DNA of 64,000 bases from JBCCGI01 sp039029355 (GCA_039029355.1 JBCCGI010000037.1:1-64000), one strand, 5' to 3'. Shown: positions 51,210-62,100, numbered from the stretch's first letter. A program made the numbers and translations. The notes: generated by a model from the letters alone, not told the origin.

Positions 51210-51243
51210 CGCGGGACCCGGCGCGCCGCTACCGGGTCCCGCG
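51210..51243 (+). terminator. Hairpin terminator after etfBA
   Basis: A perfect 12-bp stem (CGCGGGACCCGG with its complement) with a 10-nt loop, 12 nt after the etfA stop. No T tract. Confidence 0.7.
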
Positions 51244-51282
51244 CACGAACCTCCCGAACCGGGCGGCGGAGAGGGGCGGACG

Positions 51283-52329
51283 ATGACGAAGCGAGGCCTC
51301 AAGATCGGTTCGAGAGCCCGGAGGGTCCGCGCGGTGCGGCGGCGCGGGCCGCTCGTCGCGCTCGCCGCGAGCCTGCTGCTCGCAGGCTGCGCGGCCCACG
51401 CCCGCAAGGTGCTGATCGTCGGCGTCGACGGCCTGCGGGCCGATCAGCTGGCCCAGGCCGAGACGCCCACGCTCGACGCGCTCGCGGCCACCGGAGCGCT
51501 GCGGCTCGACGCCACCAACGCCTGGACGCCGGAGGAGCCCTTCAACGGCCACAGCGCCACGAACTGGGGCGTGCTGCTCACCGGCGTAGCGCCGGCCGAG
51601 AGCGGCCTGACCGCGAACGGCGACGACGAGCACTTCATCGACGACGACGCCGAGCCGGGCTCGAAGACCCGGGTCGCGACGCTGTTCGGCTGGATCAAGG
51701 CCTTCGACCCGCAGAAGGAGACGGGCGCCTTCCACACCTGGGCCGGCATCGGCCTGGAGCGCGGCACGATCCTCGGCAACGCGCGCAGCGCCGTCGACCT
51801 GCACTTCTCCTCGCGCGCCGACCGCCCGTCGGCCGAGCGCGACCGCGAGACGCTCGACGCGACGGTCGAAGCGCTCCTCGGCCGCGGCCGCTTCAGCCGC
51901 GCCGATCCCGACGTCGTGTTCGTCCACCTCTCCGCGGTGGACGCCGCGGGCCACGCGCACACCTACGACGACCCCGTGTACCGCGCGTCGATCGAGGCGG
52001 TCGACGCGCTGATCGCCGAGCTGCTCGCCGCGCTCGCGCAGCGGCCGAGCCGGCCGCGCGAGGACTGGCTGGTGCTGCTCTCCACCGATCACGGCGGGCC
52101 GGCCGACGAGATGGGGCACGCCGACAACTCCGACCCGGCGGTGCACACCATCCCGTTCCTGGTCAGCGGCGACGGCGTGCTGCCGCAGCACTGGGACCTG
52201 GCGGGCGTCACGCTGTACGACGTGACGCCCACCGTGCTCGACTGGATGGGCGTCGAGGTGCCGCGCGGCGCCCTGGCGGGGCGCTCCCGTGTGCCGGGCA
52301 CGGAGGCCGACTCGGAGCCCGCGCCCTAG
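51283..52329 (+). CDS. Alkaline-phosphatase-superfamily phosphodiesterase lipoprotein
   Basis: A 348-aa protein. A basic N-terminus and hydrophobic core end in LLLAGC, a lipobox (Cys at ~36). The mature part shows the alkaline-phosphatase/type I phosphodiesterase metal sites: VLIVGVDGLRADQL (first Asp), GHSATNWGVLLTG (nucleophile Thr or Ser), VHLSAVDAAGHAH (Asp/His pair), and LLSTDHGGPADEMGH with the final Asp-His. This fits hydrolysis of phosphodiesters or phosphonates outside the cytoplasmic membrane. The substrate is unknown. Confidence 0.85.
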   Translation: MTKRGLKIGSRARRVRAVRRRGPLVALAASLLLAGCAAHARKVLIVGVDGLRADQLAQAETPTLDALAATGALRLDATNAWTPEEPFNGHSATNWGVLLTGVAPAESGLTANGDDEHFIDDDAEPGSKTRVATLFGWIKAFDPQKETGAFHTWAGIGLERGTILGNARSAVDLHFSSRADRPSAERDRETLDATVEALLGRGRFSRADPDVVFVHLSAVDAAGHAHTYDDPVYRASIEAVDALIAELLAALAQRPSRPREDWLVLLSTDHGGPADEMGHADNSDPAVHTIPFLVSGDGVLPQHWDLAGVTLYDVTPTVLDWMGVEVPRGALAGRSRVPGTEADSEPAP

Positions 52330-52440
52330 CCGCGTGCTCGACGAGCGCCGCCCCCGCAGGAGGTGTCGAGGCCGGCACCCGCAAGGTGCGGCGCGAAGCG
52401 ACCCGGACGATTCCGGCCGCAAGCCCGTGAAGAGCTCCGG

Positions 52441-53463
52441 CTAGGGCTGCGCGAACGCGATCCCGCCGAAGCGCGCCGCCACGCCCGCGGGCGCGTTCGG
52501 GCTGTAGCACATCAGCCCGACGTGCACGGTCGCGGGCAGCGTCGGGTGGTCGTAGACCTGGGCCAGGCTCCAGGGGCCCTTCGCATCCTCGCGGTAGGAG
52601 AGCTCGAACTGGCTACCGATCCGCACGATGCGCAGCTCGAGGCTGAGACTGGAGACGCCGATCAAATCGAACGAGCTGACCGAGTCGACCGTGCGCTTGT
52701 GCTCCACCGCCAGCGGGGTATCAAGCTCGCCCGCGCCCGCCGCCAGGTGGACCCAGTTGAGCGGCGAGGCCGGCAACCCCGCCGGGTCGCGTACCAGCAG
52801 GCCGCCCAGCCGGTACTGCGGGGCGGGCGGCGAGGCGGGCTCGGCGGGGTCGAACACCTCGACGCTCGTGGTGACCTCGAAGTCGCCGGTGACCTCCTTG
52901 TAGACCAGCGCGCTCTCGGAGTTGTTGAACCACAGCGAGTTGTCGACCGGCACGAGGCTGAGCGCTCCTCCCACGACCTCGAGCGCCACCTCGCCCGGGT
53001 GCAGCACCTGCCAGGCGGCGTCGAGGCCCGGGCCGTCGAAGTCGTCGTCGAGGGCGGAGATCGGCTCGATCGGCTGCGACGCGACGTTGGTGACCTCGAA
53101 GTCGAGCGCGCCGCCGGCGCCCGGCGCGACGCTCAACCCCTGCACCGCGACGGTGACGAGCGGGATGTCGGGCGGCAGCGCGAAGGCGAACGCCGCGTCG
53201 CCCCCGGCCGTGGCGGTCGCCGAGCCCAGCACGAGGATCGGGTTCGCGAGGCCCAGGCAGGCCGAGGGCCCCGGCTCTAGGCAGGGGCCGCTGCCGGCGC
53301 CAAGCGGGCTGGAGAGCAGCACCGCGAGCGAGCCTGCGGGCAGGCCGCTGAGGTCGATCTCGGCGATCTGGCCCTGGAGGAAGGGGCCGGCGGTGAGCGT
53401 TTGCGCGTCGAGGGAGGACGCGAGGACGGCGAGCGGGGCGAGAAGGAGAGAGCGGGACAGCAT
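52441..53463 (-). CDS. Exported beta-sandwich protein (concanavalin-like, DUF1349-type)
   Basis: A 340-aa protein with a signal peptide (MLSRSLLLAPLAV start, cut after LDAQ). Residues ~25-135 carry the module seen at the C-termini of other exported proteins here, but at the N-terminus (GLPAGSLAVLLSS, LPPDIPLVTVAVQGLSV, FEVTNV). Residues ~150-340 resemble DUF1349/LamG-like jelly rolls: DDDFDGPGLDAAWQV, FEVTTSVEVFDPAE, GGLLVRDPAG, WVHLAAG, VGLMCYSPN. Such domains usually bind carbohydrate or surfaces. AGGAGG lies 3 nt before the ATG. It converges with the phosphodiesterase gene. Confidence 0.75.
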   Translation of the reverse strand: MLSRSLLLAPLAVLASSLDAQTLTAGPFLQGQIAEIDLSGLPAGSLAVLLSSPLGAGSGPCLEPGPSACLGLANPILVLGSATATAGGDAAFAFALPPDIPLVTVAVQGLSVAPGAGGALDFEVTNVASQPIEPISALDDDFDGPGLDAAWQVLHPGEVALEVVGGALSLVPVDNSLWFNNSESALVYKEVTGDFEVTTSVEVFDPAEPASPPAPQYRLGGLLVRDPAGLPASPLNWVHLAAGAGELDTPLAVEHKRTVDSVSSFDLIGVSSLSLELRIVRIGSQFELSYREDAKGPWSLAQVYDHPTLPATVHVGLMCYSPNAPAGVAARFGGIAFAQP

Positions 53464-53655
53464 GGGCCTCCTGGAGGATTGGGGGAGCGAAGGGCGCGGG
53501 TACGCCGGATCGGCGCCGCGGACGCCCCGCCGCCGGAGCCGACGCGGGCAGACGGGACGCGAGCGCCAAGCGAGGGCACGGAGGCGCGCCGCCGGATTGC
53601 GGCGGGATTCCGGCATATCGCTCGGCCGGCCAAGCTCGCGGAACGGGGCGCGCGC

Positions 53656-55824
53656 TCAGAAGCGGACTTCGACCACCTCGCCCTCCAACGCCGTCACCGT
53701 GCGCTCGCCCAGCAGGCCGTCCGGCCCGCGGAGCTCGATGGTGACCTCGCCCGGCGGGAAGGGTCGCGTGGTGGCGTTGGAGCCGGAACGCACCCCGTCC
53801 AACTCCAGCACCCGGCCGGCCTGCAGCACACGGTACGTGGTCGCCTCGCTGTCCTCGGGAAGCAGGATCCGCACCCGGGCCCCCGCCTGCACCAGGAGCT
53901 CGACCTCGGTCTCTAGCCCCGGCTCGACAACGACGCGGCCGGCCATCCCAACCAATCCCCCGTCCGTCCGCGCGACCACAGAATAGAGCCCGGGCGCGCG
54001 GCCGGTGAACCGGAACGTCCCGTCGTCGTGCGTGCGCGAGATCGTCGTGCTGCCCAAGGGGTTGTCCTCGGGAGCGGCGGCGATCGTGATCTCCGCCACG
54101 ACCGGCTCGTGATCGCGGGCGTCGAGGGCCCTGCCGCTCACCACACCTCCGCGAACGAGGTGGACCAGGACATCGCGGTCCCCCGCCTGCGCGCGGACGG
54201 TGCCGCCGCCGGCGTAGCCGCCCCCGGCGGCGGTCGGGTGCAGCGTCACCTCGCCCGCGCCCAGCGGCCCGATGAGGAAGACGCCCTCGGAGTCGCTGGC
54301 GGCGTTCGCGTAGGAGTCTTCGCCCGAGGCGAACAGAAAGACGTCGGGGACCGGCTCGCCCTCGGGCCCGACCGTGCGCCCGCCGACGAACAGGCCGACG
54401 GGTACGCGCACGACGATCTCGATCGCCGGCGCCCCCTCGGGAACCTGGACCGCGGTCGGCCACGGCGTGAGCGTGGATTCCTCCGCCATGCGGCTGGGCG
54501 CCGCGCCGACCAGCCACGCTCCCGGCTGCACGTCGCCCAGCGAGAAGCGCCCTTCGGCGTCGGTGTCGGCGGAGGCATACGGCTCCTCCCACGCGATGAA
54601 CATGCGCGGCTCGTCGCCGGCGAGGAGCCAGACCTCGTCATCGGGGACCGGCGCTCCGTCGGGACCGAGCAGGACTCCCGAGACACGCGTACCCGCGTAC
54701 AGCCGGTAGGTCGCCTCACGCACCTCGCCGGGGGAGAGCCGCAGGGGCTCGGTCTCCTTGACCACGTCGCGCCCGTCGAGCCTCACGACGACCTCGAGGT
54801 CCGCGCCCGGAGCGAGATCCACGAGCTCGAAGCGACCGTCCACTCCGGACGTCGCGATCCACTGCTCCGGTTTCGCGTGCGCGCCGGAGAACATCAGCTG
54901 CTCCCCGTCCGCGCGCACCTGCCAGGTCTCGGCGGTCACCCGCACCTCGGCCCCCGACACCGGCCCGCCGGCGCCGTCGACCACGGCACCGCGCAGGGTC
55001 GCTCCGCGACGCAGCGGAAGCCGGAGCGCGCGATCGGGCGTCTCGCGCCCCGTGCCGACCGAGAAGTGCAGCGGCCCGTAGCCCTCGGCGTGCGCGGTGC
55101 CGCCGACGTCCCTCCAGGTCGGATAGGCGAGCACGGCGCGTCCGTCCGGACCCGTCCACGTCACCTCGGGCAGCTTGCCCCCCACCTCCGGCACTCCAAC
55201 CAGCCGCAGCTCGACGTCCGCGAGACCGTGCCCGGTCTCGGAGTCGACGGCGAGCACGTGGAAGCTGCCGTCCACCTCGGTCACCAGCTCGAACACGACC
55301 TCGCGCACCTCGCCGGCGGCCAGGTCGTGGACCTCCAGGGTCTCCTGGAAGTCGCCGGTCCGGGTCACGAAATAGGACCCGGGGGGCACGGTCAGCCGCA
55401 CCTCGCCCTCGGCCTCCGAGCGCGGCGCATCTCCGAGCGCACCCTCGGCGCGGTCGACGGTTCGCACCTGGACGGTGAGCTCGTCGATCGGCCGCGCGAA
55501 GCAGCGCTGGTTGGCGATGGCCTCGCCGGTGGCGACGTCGACGAAGCGGACGACCAGCGTGGCGGTCGCGGGCGTGTCCTCGACCTCGACCTCGGTCTCG
55601 GTCGGCGCCGACTCCCGCCGCGCGGGGGGGGCTTCGGCGGGCTTGCCGTCTTCTCCCGAGCGCCGCACCTCGGCCAGGTCGGCCTCCGGGCGCGACTCGG
55701 GGGCGGCGGCGGGCGACTCGGCGTGGGCGACTTCGCCCGAGGCACGCTCCTGGGAGAGGAGCCACAGGCTCCCGCAGGCAGCAGCGAGGAGGAGGGCTGC
55801 AAGGAGAGCGCGGGTGGCGTTCAT
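53656..55824 (-). CDS. Membrane-anchored protein with carboxypeptidase-regulatory-like repeats
   Basis: A 722-aa protein. The N-terminal helix (residues 4-24, RALLAALLLAAACGSLWLL) is an anchor or signal peptide, followed by a Glu/Pro/Ala-rich linker to ~85. The rest is a chain of six or more CarboxypepD_reg-like beta-sandwiches, each with G-A-x-V-x-G or S-G-x-V-x-G starts (LRGAVVDGAGGPVSGAEVRV, RVSGVLLGPDGAPVPDDEV, SGRALDARDHEPV) and D-x-G-x-F/Y ends (VDGRFELVDL, AEGRFSLGDV, DGTFRFTG). ATG 55824 is used because the anchor follows directly. These repeats are structural and common on planctomycete surface proteins; no enzyme domain is present. Confidence 0.8.
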   Translation of the reverse strand: MNATRALLAALLLAAACGSLWLLSQERASGEVAHAESPAAAPESRPEADLAEVRRSGEDGKPAEAPPARRESAPTETEVEVEDTPATATLVVRFVDVATGEAIANQRCFARPIDELTVQVRTVDRAEGALGDAPRSEAEGEVRLTVPPGSYFVTRTGDFQETLEVHDLAAGEVREVVFELVTEVDGSFHVLAVDSETGHGLADVELRLVGVPEVGGKLPEVTWTGPDGRAVLAYPTWRDVGGTAHAEGYGPLHFSVGTGRETPDRALRLPLRRGATLRGAVVDGAGGPVSGAEVRVTAETWQVRADGEQLMFSGAHAKPEQWIATSGVDGRFELVDLAPGADLEVVVRLDGRDVVKETEPLRLSPGEVREATYRLYAGTRVSGVLLGPDGAPVPDDEVWLLAGDEPRMFIAWEEPYASADTDAEGRFSLGDVQPGAWLVGAAPSRMAEESTLTPWPTAVQVPEGAPAIEIVVRVPVGLFVGGRTVGPEGEPVPDVFLFASGEDSYANAASDSEGVFLIGPLGAGEVTLHPTAAGGGYAGGGTVRAQAGDRDVLVHLVRGGVVSGRALDARDHEPVVAEITIAAAPEDNPLGSTTISRTHDDGTFRFTGRAPGLYSVVARTDGGLVGMAGRVVVEPGLETEVELLVQAGARVRILLPEDSEATTYRVLQAGRVLELDGVRSGSNATTRPFPPGEVTIELRGPDGLLGERTVTALEGEVVEVRF

Positions 55825-55926
55825 CCCCCCACCATAACCCGAGCCCGACAACAGACGGCGCGACGCGCGCGCAGGCGCCCGCCGCCGGCCGGTTCCGCAG
55901 GCGCAGCGATCCCTTAGTCTGTTGCG

Positions 55927-58548
55927 ATGGGTCCGGAGAGCTCGGGGCAAAAGGCCACAGGCCTGCGACGCCTTTGGCGCTGGCTGGCGCCCGGCTACCG
56001 CAACCGCTCCGGCAGCAAGTACGACCTCTTCCTCTCCTACGCGAGGTCGGACAGCGAGGACGCCAAGCGGCTCAAGCGCTCCTTCGAGAAGGCCTTCAAG
56101 AACCCCTTCGCCTATCGCGGGATGCGGGTCTTCCGCGACGAGACGAGCCTCGGAGCCGGGCCGCTTCCGAGCGCGATCCAGGCGGCCCTGGCGCAGTCGG
56201 ACACGCTGGTCGTGGTCGCGAGCCCCGCTTCGGGCAGGTCGACCTGGGTCCGCCGCGAGGTGCGCGAGTTCTGTCGCTCGCGGCGCAAGCAGCAGCGCGA
56301 GCCGCGCATCTGCGTCGTCCTGGTCGCGGGAAGGACCCCCTGGACCGACGATCGCGACGCGATCGGAGGCGAGGAGCTCGCCGTCGACCGGCACTACGCG
56401 CGCGCCGTGCTCGGGGGCGTCGTCGAGGAACCCGCCGTTCAGGACCTACGCGCCTGTCGCGACGAACGGGGTCGGCTGCGCCGGCAGGACGCGACTTACA
56501 AGAACGCCATCGCCGCCGTCGCGAGCACCGTGTGGGGTGTGGAGAAGGACGAGCTCCACGGCGCCGAGGTCGCCCGAGCCAGCACCCTTCGCCGGATCGC
56601 GGGCGTCGTCGCGGTGCTCCTTCTGGCGCTCTTCGTCCGGCAACAGGTCAACGACAGACGCGAGGCTCGCAAGCTCGAGATCCAAGCCGCGTTCGACGCG
56701 ATCGAGACCGAGGGCAGCGCCATCGCCACCGAGCGGCTCCGCGCGCTCGGCTTCGATCCGGTCCTCGCTCAACACAAGCGCTTCGAGGAAGGCCTCGACC
56801 ACGACGTCGAGACGCGCGAGGTCATCGAGCTGCACGGGCTGGCCTCGTGGATCCTCATCGCCCGCGACGGAACCCACGCGGCGATCGGCTACGACGACCA
56901 GAACTACGGAGGACAGCCGGATCTGGAGGATCTCGAGGACGCGACCTGGGCCGAGGTGATCGAGCTCGCGACCGGGGAGCGCACGCACGTCGTACTCGCC
57001 GGCTCGGACCTGGGGCAGGAGTACTACTTCGAGACTCCGAGCGACTTTCTGCTCCCCGACACGCTGGTCTTCGACCGGGGCGACGGCGCGATCCACGTCT
57101 CCCTGGGCGAGGAGTCCGAGACGGTCGTCGAGCGGGCCACGGGGCGCGAACAACGCGTTTCGGAGGCCTCGCTGTCCGACCTGCCGGAGATCGTCGAGGA
57201 GCGGTTGGACCTCCTTCTGGATCCCGAGAATCTCTACCTCGTACACCCGGACGACGGCATCGACGTCGAGTACGGCCCACGCTTTGTCGACTCGCTGATC
57301 GTCGCGTCGCCGACCGGCAGATCGGTCGTTGTCGGCACCTACGAGGGAAGCCTCGAGCTCGTGGATCTCCGCACGGGAAGGTCGCGGCACGTCGGAGGCA
57401 CGGGTTCAATCTACGCCTCCGCCTACGGCCCCGGCGGCCGGCTCTGCTTCGTCTGCGATGCGGACGTGCTTTGGGAAGTCACGGCGGAGACCGCCACGCC
57501 GGGCCTGCGCGAGCTCGCGCTCCCGCTGCACAGGACCGCCTCGTCCATGCCGGGGCGGGAACTCGTGCTCGCGGTCGCCGCGGACGCGACCGCCGAGGTC
57601 CTGGCGCTTGTGACGCGCGAGCGACTCTTCGTGTTGCGGCCGGAGGGAATGAGCACGCACGCGTGGAGCCTCCCCGAACGGATCGAAGCCGTCGCTGCGC
57701 TCGGCATCGACACGGCGAGCCAGCGCGTCGACGTCGTGGTCGCGGACGACGGCCGGCTGCTCTCGGTGGAGTACGTCGCGGCGGCGAGCGAGCTCGTCGA
57801 CCGCGGCAGCCCGATGAACGGAGCGCCGGTCGTGGCCTGGCTCGAGCCCGCGCAAAGGAGGGCTTGGATCGCCGCCGCGGTGCGCCCGCTCGACTCGGCG
57901 CGGGTGCGCGAGGTCTCGCTGGACACCGGCCGCGTGGAGCGCGAAGCGACCGTCCCGCTCCAGGAGCTCGAGGCCTGGCGAGAGGCCAAGCTCCACGCGC
58001 TCTTCCACGGCGACGACACCCTGGTGTTGTTCCGCGGCGAGGGGGTGTTCAGCGACACCGAGCTGATGAGCGAGGAGATGTGGCGGGTCCCGTGGAGCGA
58101 TCCGGAGAGCCCGGCGCGCCACGAGCTCTTCGAGGTGAGCTCGATCGTGGACAACCTCGGCGAGGAGCACTGGGACTGCGACCGGGTCGCCGAGATCCTG
58201 CCCGGCTCGCGCGCGGACCGCCTCAGGATCCGCACCAAGCTAGGCCGGCGATACGCGGTGGCCGCCGACGGCACGCGCAAGCCGCTCGCGGGCTCGCTCG
58301 CGTACCAGGAGGTCGTCGACGGCGCCGAGCGCTACGGGATTCGAGTCGAGGCCGACGGGCACGACGCGGTGGTCCACGCCACGAGCGCGGCCCGGGAAGT
58401 GGACGTCCGCTACACGCTTCCCTGGATCTTCAACCGGCGCCCCGGCAGCGCCGCCTCCAGCCGAGGCGCCTTCGCCGCGATCGGCAAGGACGGGCAGCGC
58501 GTGGTCCTGGTGGAGAGGGACGGCAGGGTCGCGATCGTCGACCTCTAG
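55927..58548 (+). CDS. TIR domain - TM helix - beta-propeller protein
   Basis: An 873-aa protein. Residues 31-~170 form a TIR domain: KYDLFLSYARSDSEDAKRL, RGMRVFRDETSLGAG, SDTLVVVASPAS and STWVRREVREF, in which Glu111 lines up with the catalytic Glu of NAD-cleaving TIRs (SARM1 WVHKEIV). A helix at ~224-238 (AGVVAVLLLALFV) probably spans the membrane. Residues ~300-873 are repeated beta strands with ASGRS/TGRS turns, apparently a WD40-like propeller. The expected topology is TIR inside, propeller outside. No immune operon partners are next to it. Roles could be signalling or defence; both are inference. Confidence 0.8.
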   Translation: MGPESSGQKATGLRRLWRWLAPGYRNRSGSKYDLFLSYARSDSEDAKRLKRSFEKAFKNPFAYRGMRVFRDETSLGAGPLPSAIQAALAQSDTLVVVASPASGRSTWVRREVREFCRSRRKQQREPRICVVLVAGRTPWTDDRDAIGGEELAVDRHYARAVLGGVVEEPAVQDLRACRDERGRLRRQDATYKNAIAAVASTVWGVEKDELHGAEVARASTLRRIAGVVAVLLLALFVRQQVNDRREARKLEIQAAFDAIETEGSAIATERLRALGFDPVLAQHKRFEEGLDHDVETREVIELHGLASWILIARDGTHAAIGYDDQNYGGQPDLEDLEDATWAEVIELATGERTHVVLAGSDLGQEYYFETPSDFLLPDTLVFDRGDGAIHVSLGEESETVVERATGREQRVSEASLSDLPEIVEERLDLLLDPENLYLVHPDDGIDVEYGPRFVDSLIVASPTGRSVVVGTYEGSLELVDLRTGRSRHVGGTGSIYASAYGPGGRLCFVCDADVLWEVTAETATPGLRELALPLHRTASSMPGRELVLAVAADATAEVLALVTRERLFVLRPEGMSTHAWSLPERIEAVAALGIDTASQRVDVVVADDGRLLSVEYVAAASELVDRGSPMNGAPVVAWLEPAQRRAWIAAAVRPLDSARVREVSLDTGRVEREATVPLQELEAWREAKLHALFHGDDTLVLFRGEGVFSDTELMSEEMWRVPWSDPESPARHELFEVSSIVDNLGEEHWDCDRVAEILPGSRADRLRIRTKLGRRYAVAADGTRKPLAGSLAYQEVVDGAERYGIRVEADGHDAVVHATSAAREVDVRYTLPWIFNRRPGSAASSRGAFAAIGKDGQRVVLVERDGRVAIVDL

Positions 58549-58559
58549 GGGGCCTCTCC

Positions 58560-59024
58560 CTACCACCGATGGAACGCCGGATGCCCCTCGCGCACCGCCA
58601 CGAACACCCCGCGGCACGTCGCCGTCACGTTCCCCCCCGCGCTCAGCGTCGCCTCGACGACGGCGCGGTCGCCTTCGGACTCGGCGATACGCGCCTCCAG
58701 ATGCACCGGCCCGTCCATCGGCGTCGGGCGGCGTAGCTTGACGTGGAACTCCGCCGTCACCGTGCACGGCGGCGTGTCCGTGCCCTTGGCGTTCATCAGG
58801 TGCCACGCCGCGGTCCAGTTCGAGTGACAGTCGAGCAGCGCGCCGCAGATGCCGCCGTTCAGCATGTTCTCGAAGGCCTGATGGTGCGGCTCGGGGCTCC
58901 AGTCGCAGACGACGACGTCGCCCTGGACGACGCTCTTGAGGCGCAGGCCCTTCTCGTTGGAGGGGCCGCAGCCGAAGCAGGCGTTGTGGGGCGCGTAGCG
59001 GTCTTGGAGGCTGGTCTCGCTCAT
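58560..59024 (-). CDS. PaaI-type hotdog thioesterase
   Basis: A 154-aa hotdog protein. PHNACFGCGPSNEKGLRL is the N-terminal signature of this group. The central helix region HHQAFENMLNGGICGALLDCH carries the Asp/Asn-Gly elements of PaaI thioesterases, and TVTAEFHVKLRRPTPMDGPV is the typical dimer strand. It should hydrolyse acyl-CoA or aryl-CoA thioesters in the cytoplasm. It ends 11 nt from the convergent TIR gene; no degradative cluster surrounds it. Confidence 0.85.
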   Translation of the reverse strand: MSETSLQDRYAPHNACFGCGPSNEKGLRLKSVVQGDVVVCDWSPEPHHQAFENMLNGGICGALLDCHSNWTAAWHLMNAKGTDTPPCTVTAEFHVKLRRPTPMDGPVHLEARIAESEGDRAVVEATLSAGGNVTATCRGVFVAVREGHPAFHRW

Positions 59025-59104
59025 CGCTCGCTGGTCGGGGGATCGCGGCGTTGGTGGAGCGCGCAGGGTAGAGGCTCGCGGCGAGCCTGTCACCGCTTCG
59101 CCGC

Positions 59105-62100
59105 CTACCAGGCGACGCCGAGCGAAGAGAGCTCGGCGCGCAGGCGCGCGAGGTCCCACAGGTGGTGCGGGCCGATGCCGTCCCAGGTCGCGAGCGCGCC
59201 ACCGGCGACGAACTGCACCGCGACGAGCGGGTAGGGCGAGGCGGTCCAGCGCAGGATCGGCTCGCGCGCGTCGTCGAGATCCCACAGCACGGCGTCGCCG
59301 CCCGGGCCGGCGACGACGAGCCAGCGGCCGTCGCCCGAGATCGACCAGTGCTGGCTGGTGCGCGTGGATTCGAGCGGGACGTCGGCGCGCAGCGCGCCGG
59401 TCTGCGCGTCCCAGACCAGCACGCGCCACGCGTCGCGCAGCACGAGCATGCTGAGCGTGGCTCCATCCGGCTCGAAGCGGCCGAAGATCGTGCTGTAGAT
59501 CGCCCCCTCTCCGACGTCGAGCGGCAGCTCGCGGCCGTCGCGGGGGTCGAAGAGCACGAGCTCGGGCCCGTCGTCGGTGGCGAAGCGCACGAGCGCGCGG
59601 TGGACCTGCGGCGAGACGTCGACCCACCAGCAGTCGGGTAGGTGCTCCAGCTCCACCCGCGTCGGCTCCGCGCCGCCCGGCCCGAAGCCGACGACGGCGT
59701 GCCGGTCGTCGCGCGCCTCGACGACCTGGTAGGCCCCTTCCGCGGTGAAGGCGCCGCCGCGATACTCGGCGCCTTCGGGGACGAGGTGATCGCGCGCCGC
59801 GGCATCGCCTTCCCACAGCGTCACGCCCTCTTCGCACGTGCGCGCGATGCACCAGCCGCCCGCACCGCCGGGAGCCGCCGCGATGTGGGTGACCATGCGG
59901 TGGGCGTCCCTCTGCCACTCGTGCCGCCGCCAGGTGGCGCCGAGGTTGTTCGGGTCCCAGGACCAGACGTTCACGTTGTCGAGCGCGCCGACCATCGCCG
60001 CGCGCTCGCCGTCGGCCGAGAGGAAGAAGAGATCGCCGCGGGCCTCGGGCACCTCGCCCGGCTTCGGCGCCACGACCGGCATCGAACGCGCGAGCGCCAG
60101 CCCGCGCTCGGGCGAAGGCTCCCAGACCGCGGTCTTGGCCGGCCGGCCGTGGGACGCGACGCGCGCGCCGCCGTCCGCGAAGGCCACGGCTCCGATCGAC
60201 ACGGCGTGTGCGTTCGGAACGTGGAGCAGCTCTGTGCCGTCGGTAGCGCGCACGACGCGCAGGCCGCGCGCACGGTCGGCGAAGAGCAGCCGCTCGCCCG
60301 CCGCGTCGACGGCCAGGTCGGCCTCGGTGAAGTCCGCGACCCGGCAGCCGAGCCCGCCGGTGTACTCGGTCGCGACGTCGGTCCCCTCCTCGCGCAGCAC
60401 GAGCAGCTGGTCCTGCGACTCGCCGTCGACGAGCGCGAACAGCCGCGGGCGATCTCCGCCCCCCATCGCGACGCGCCGAACGAGCTGCTCGAAGTTCATG
60501 TGCCGGCGCACGCGCGCGTCGCCCTGCAGCTGCACGATGCCGGCGCTGCGCTCGCCGAGCGGCACGACCAGGTGCTGCGAGTCGGAGTCGAACGAGAGCC
60601 ACGCGGTGCCGTGCTCGCCGCCCTCGCCCGAGACGAGCGGCTCGCGCGCGTCGGCGCCGGCGAGCTCCCATACGGAAAAGCCGCGCGGCGAAGGCGTCGT
60701 CAGGTCGTCCTCATGCGGCACCACGGCCGCCGCGAGGTAGCGCCCGTCGGGGCTGAAGCGCAGCTTCCACATCCGGCGCACGATGGCGTCACCGCGCTCG
60801 ACGAACAGCTCGTCGGGCAGCATCAGCTCGTGCCGGCGCTCGACCGCGCGCAGGTCCCAGACCTCGAGCGCGCGTTCGCCGACTCCGGGGAGCGCGACCA
60901 AGCCGGCCCCGGAGACCGCGATCCCCTCCTCGGCGTCGAGCAGCCGCGGGTCGTCCGACGCCGCGACCACGTCTCCGGTCGCGACGTCGATCAGCGCGAT
61001 CTCGATCGCGTGGATGCGCGCCTGCCCCGGACGCACGCGGCGCGCCACCATCCAGGCCCCGTCGTCCGACAAGGCTCCGGTGCTCGGAATCGCATGGGCG
61101 TACCTCGCCACCGCCCGCACGTCGCGCAGCAGCAGCGCCTCGGTGGCGAGGTTCCGCAGGGCCGTCAGCGCGGGCGCGTTCTCGGGCAGCGCGCCGGCGT
61201 CGTCGGAGGCCGACGCGCGCGCGGCGGCGGCGGCGGAGACGAGCTCCAGCACGCGCCAGCTCCGCCCGCTGTCGCCCGAGCGCACGGCGAGCCGGCCCTC
61301 CTCAAAGCGGCTGCGCGCGAGGTGGGCCTGTGAGGTGCGCAGCGCGTCCGCGTTCTCGTCGGCGAGCCGGCGCAGCTCTCCCACCACGCCGAGCGCGGCG
61401 ACGAGCCCCACGGCCAGCGCGGCCAGGGCGACCGAGGCGGCCGGGTTGCGCCGCGTCCAGCGCAGCGCGCGCTCCGGCGCCGACAGCGCGCGGGCGCGGA
61501 TCGGCTCGCCGGCGCGGACCGCGGCCAGGTCGTCGGCCAGCTCGCGCGCGCTCGCGTAGCGCCGGGCGGGCGACTTCTCGAGCGCCTTGGAGACCACGAC
61601 CGCCAGGTCGCGCGGCACGGCGCGGTCGAGCCGGCGCGGGTCCTCGGGCTCGTCGTGCTCGACGCGCCGGGTGACCGCCTCGACGGTCGGCGCCTCGAAG
61701 GGCCGCGCTCCGGTGAGGAGCTCGTAGAGCGTCACGCCCAGCGCCCAGACGTCCGCGCGCGGGTCGGTCGCGCCCTCGCCGCGGAGGCGCTCGGGCGCCA
61801 TGTAGTGCGGGGTCCCGAGCAGCTCGCCGGTGCGGGTCAACGCGGGCAGGTCGCTCGACTCGCTCCGCGCCAACCCGAAGTCCAGAATCACCGGCACACC
61901 GGAGTCGTGCACGATCACGTTGGCCGGCTTCACGTCGCGGTGCACCACGCCCGCCTCGTGGGCGGCGTGCAGCGTGCGCGCCAGCTGTTCGACGAGCTGC
62001 GCGGCGTCGAACACGCGCCGCCGCGCCTCGCCCGACCCGGAGCCCTCGCCCGCTCCGCGCCCGGCGCGCAGCTCGGCGACGTGCTCGGCCAGCGAGCGGC

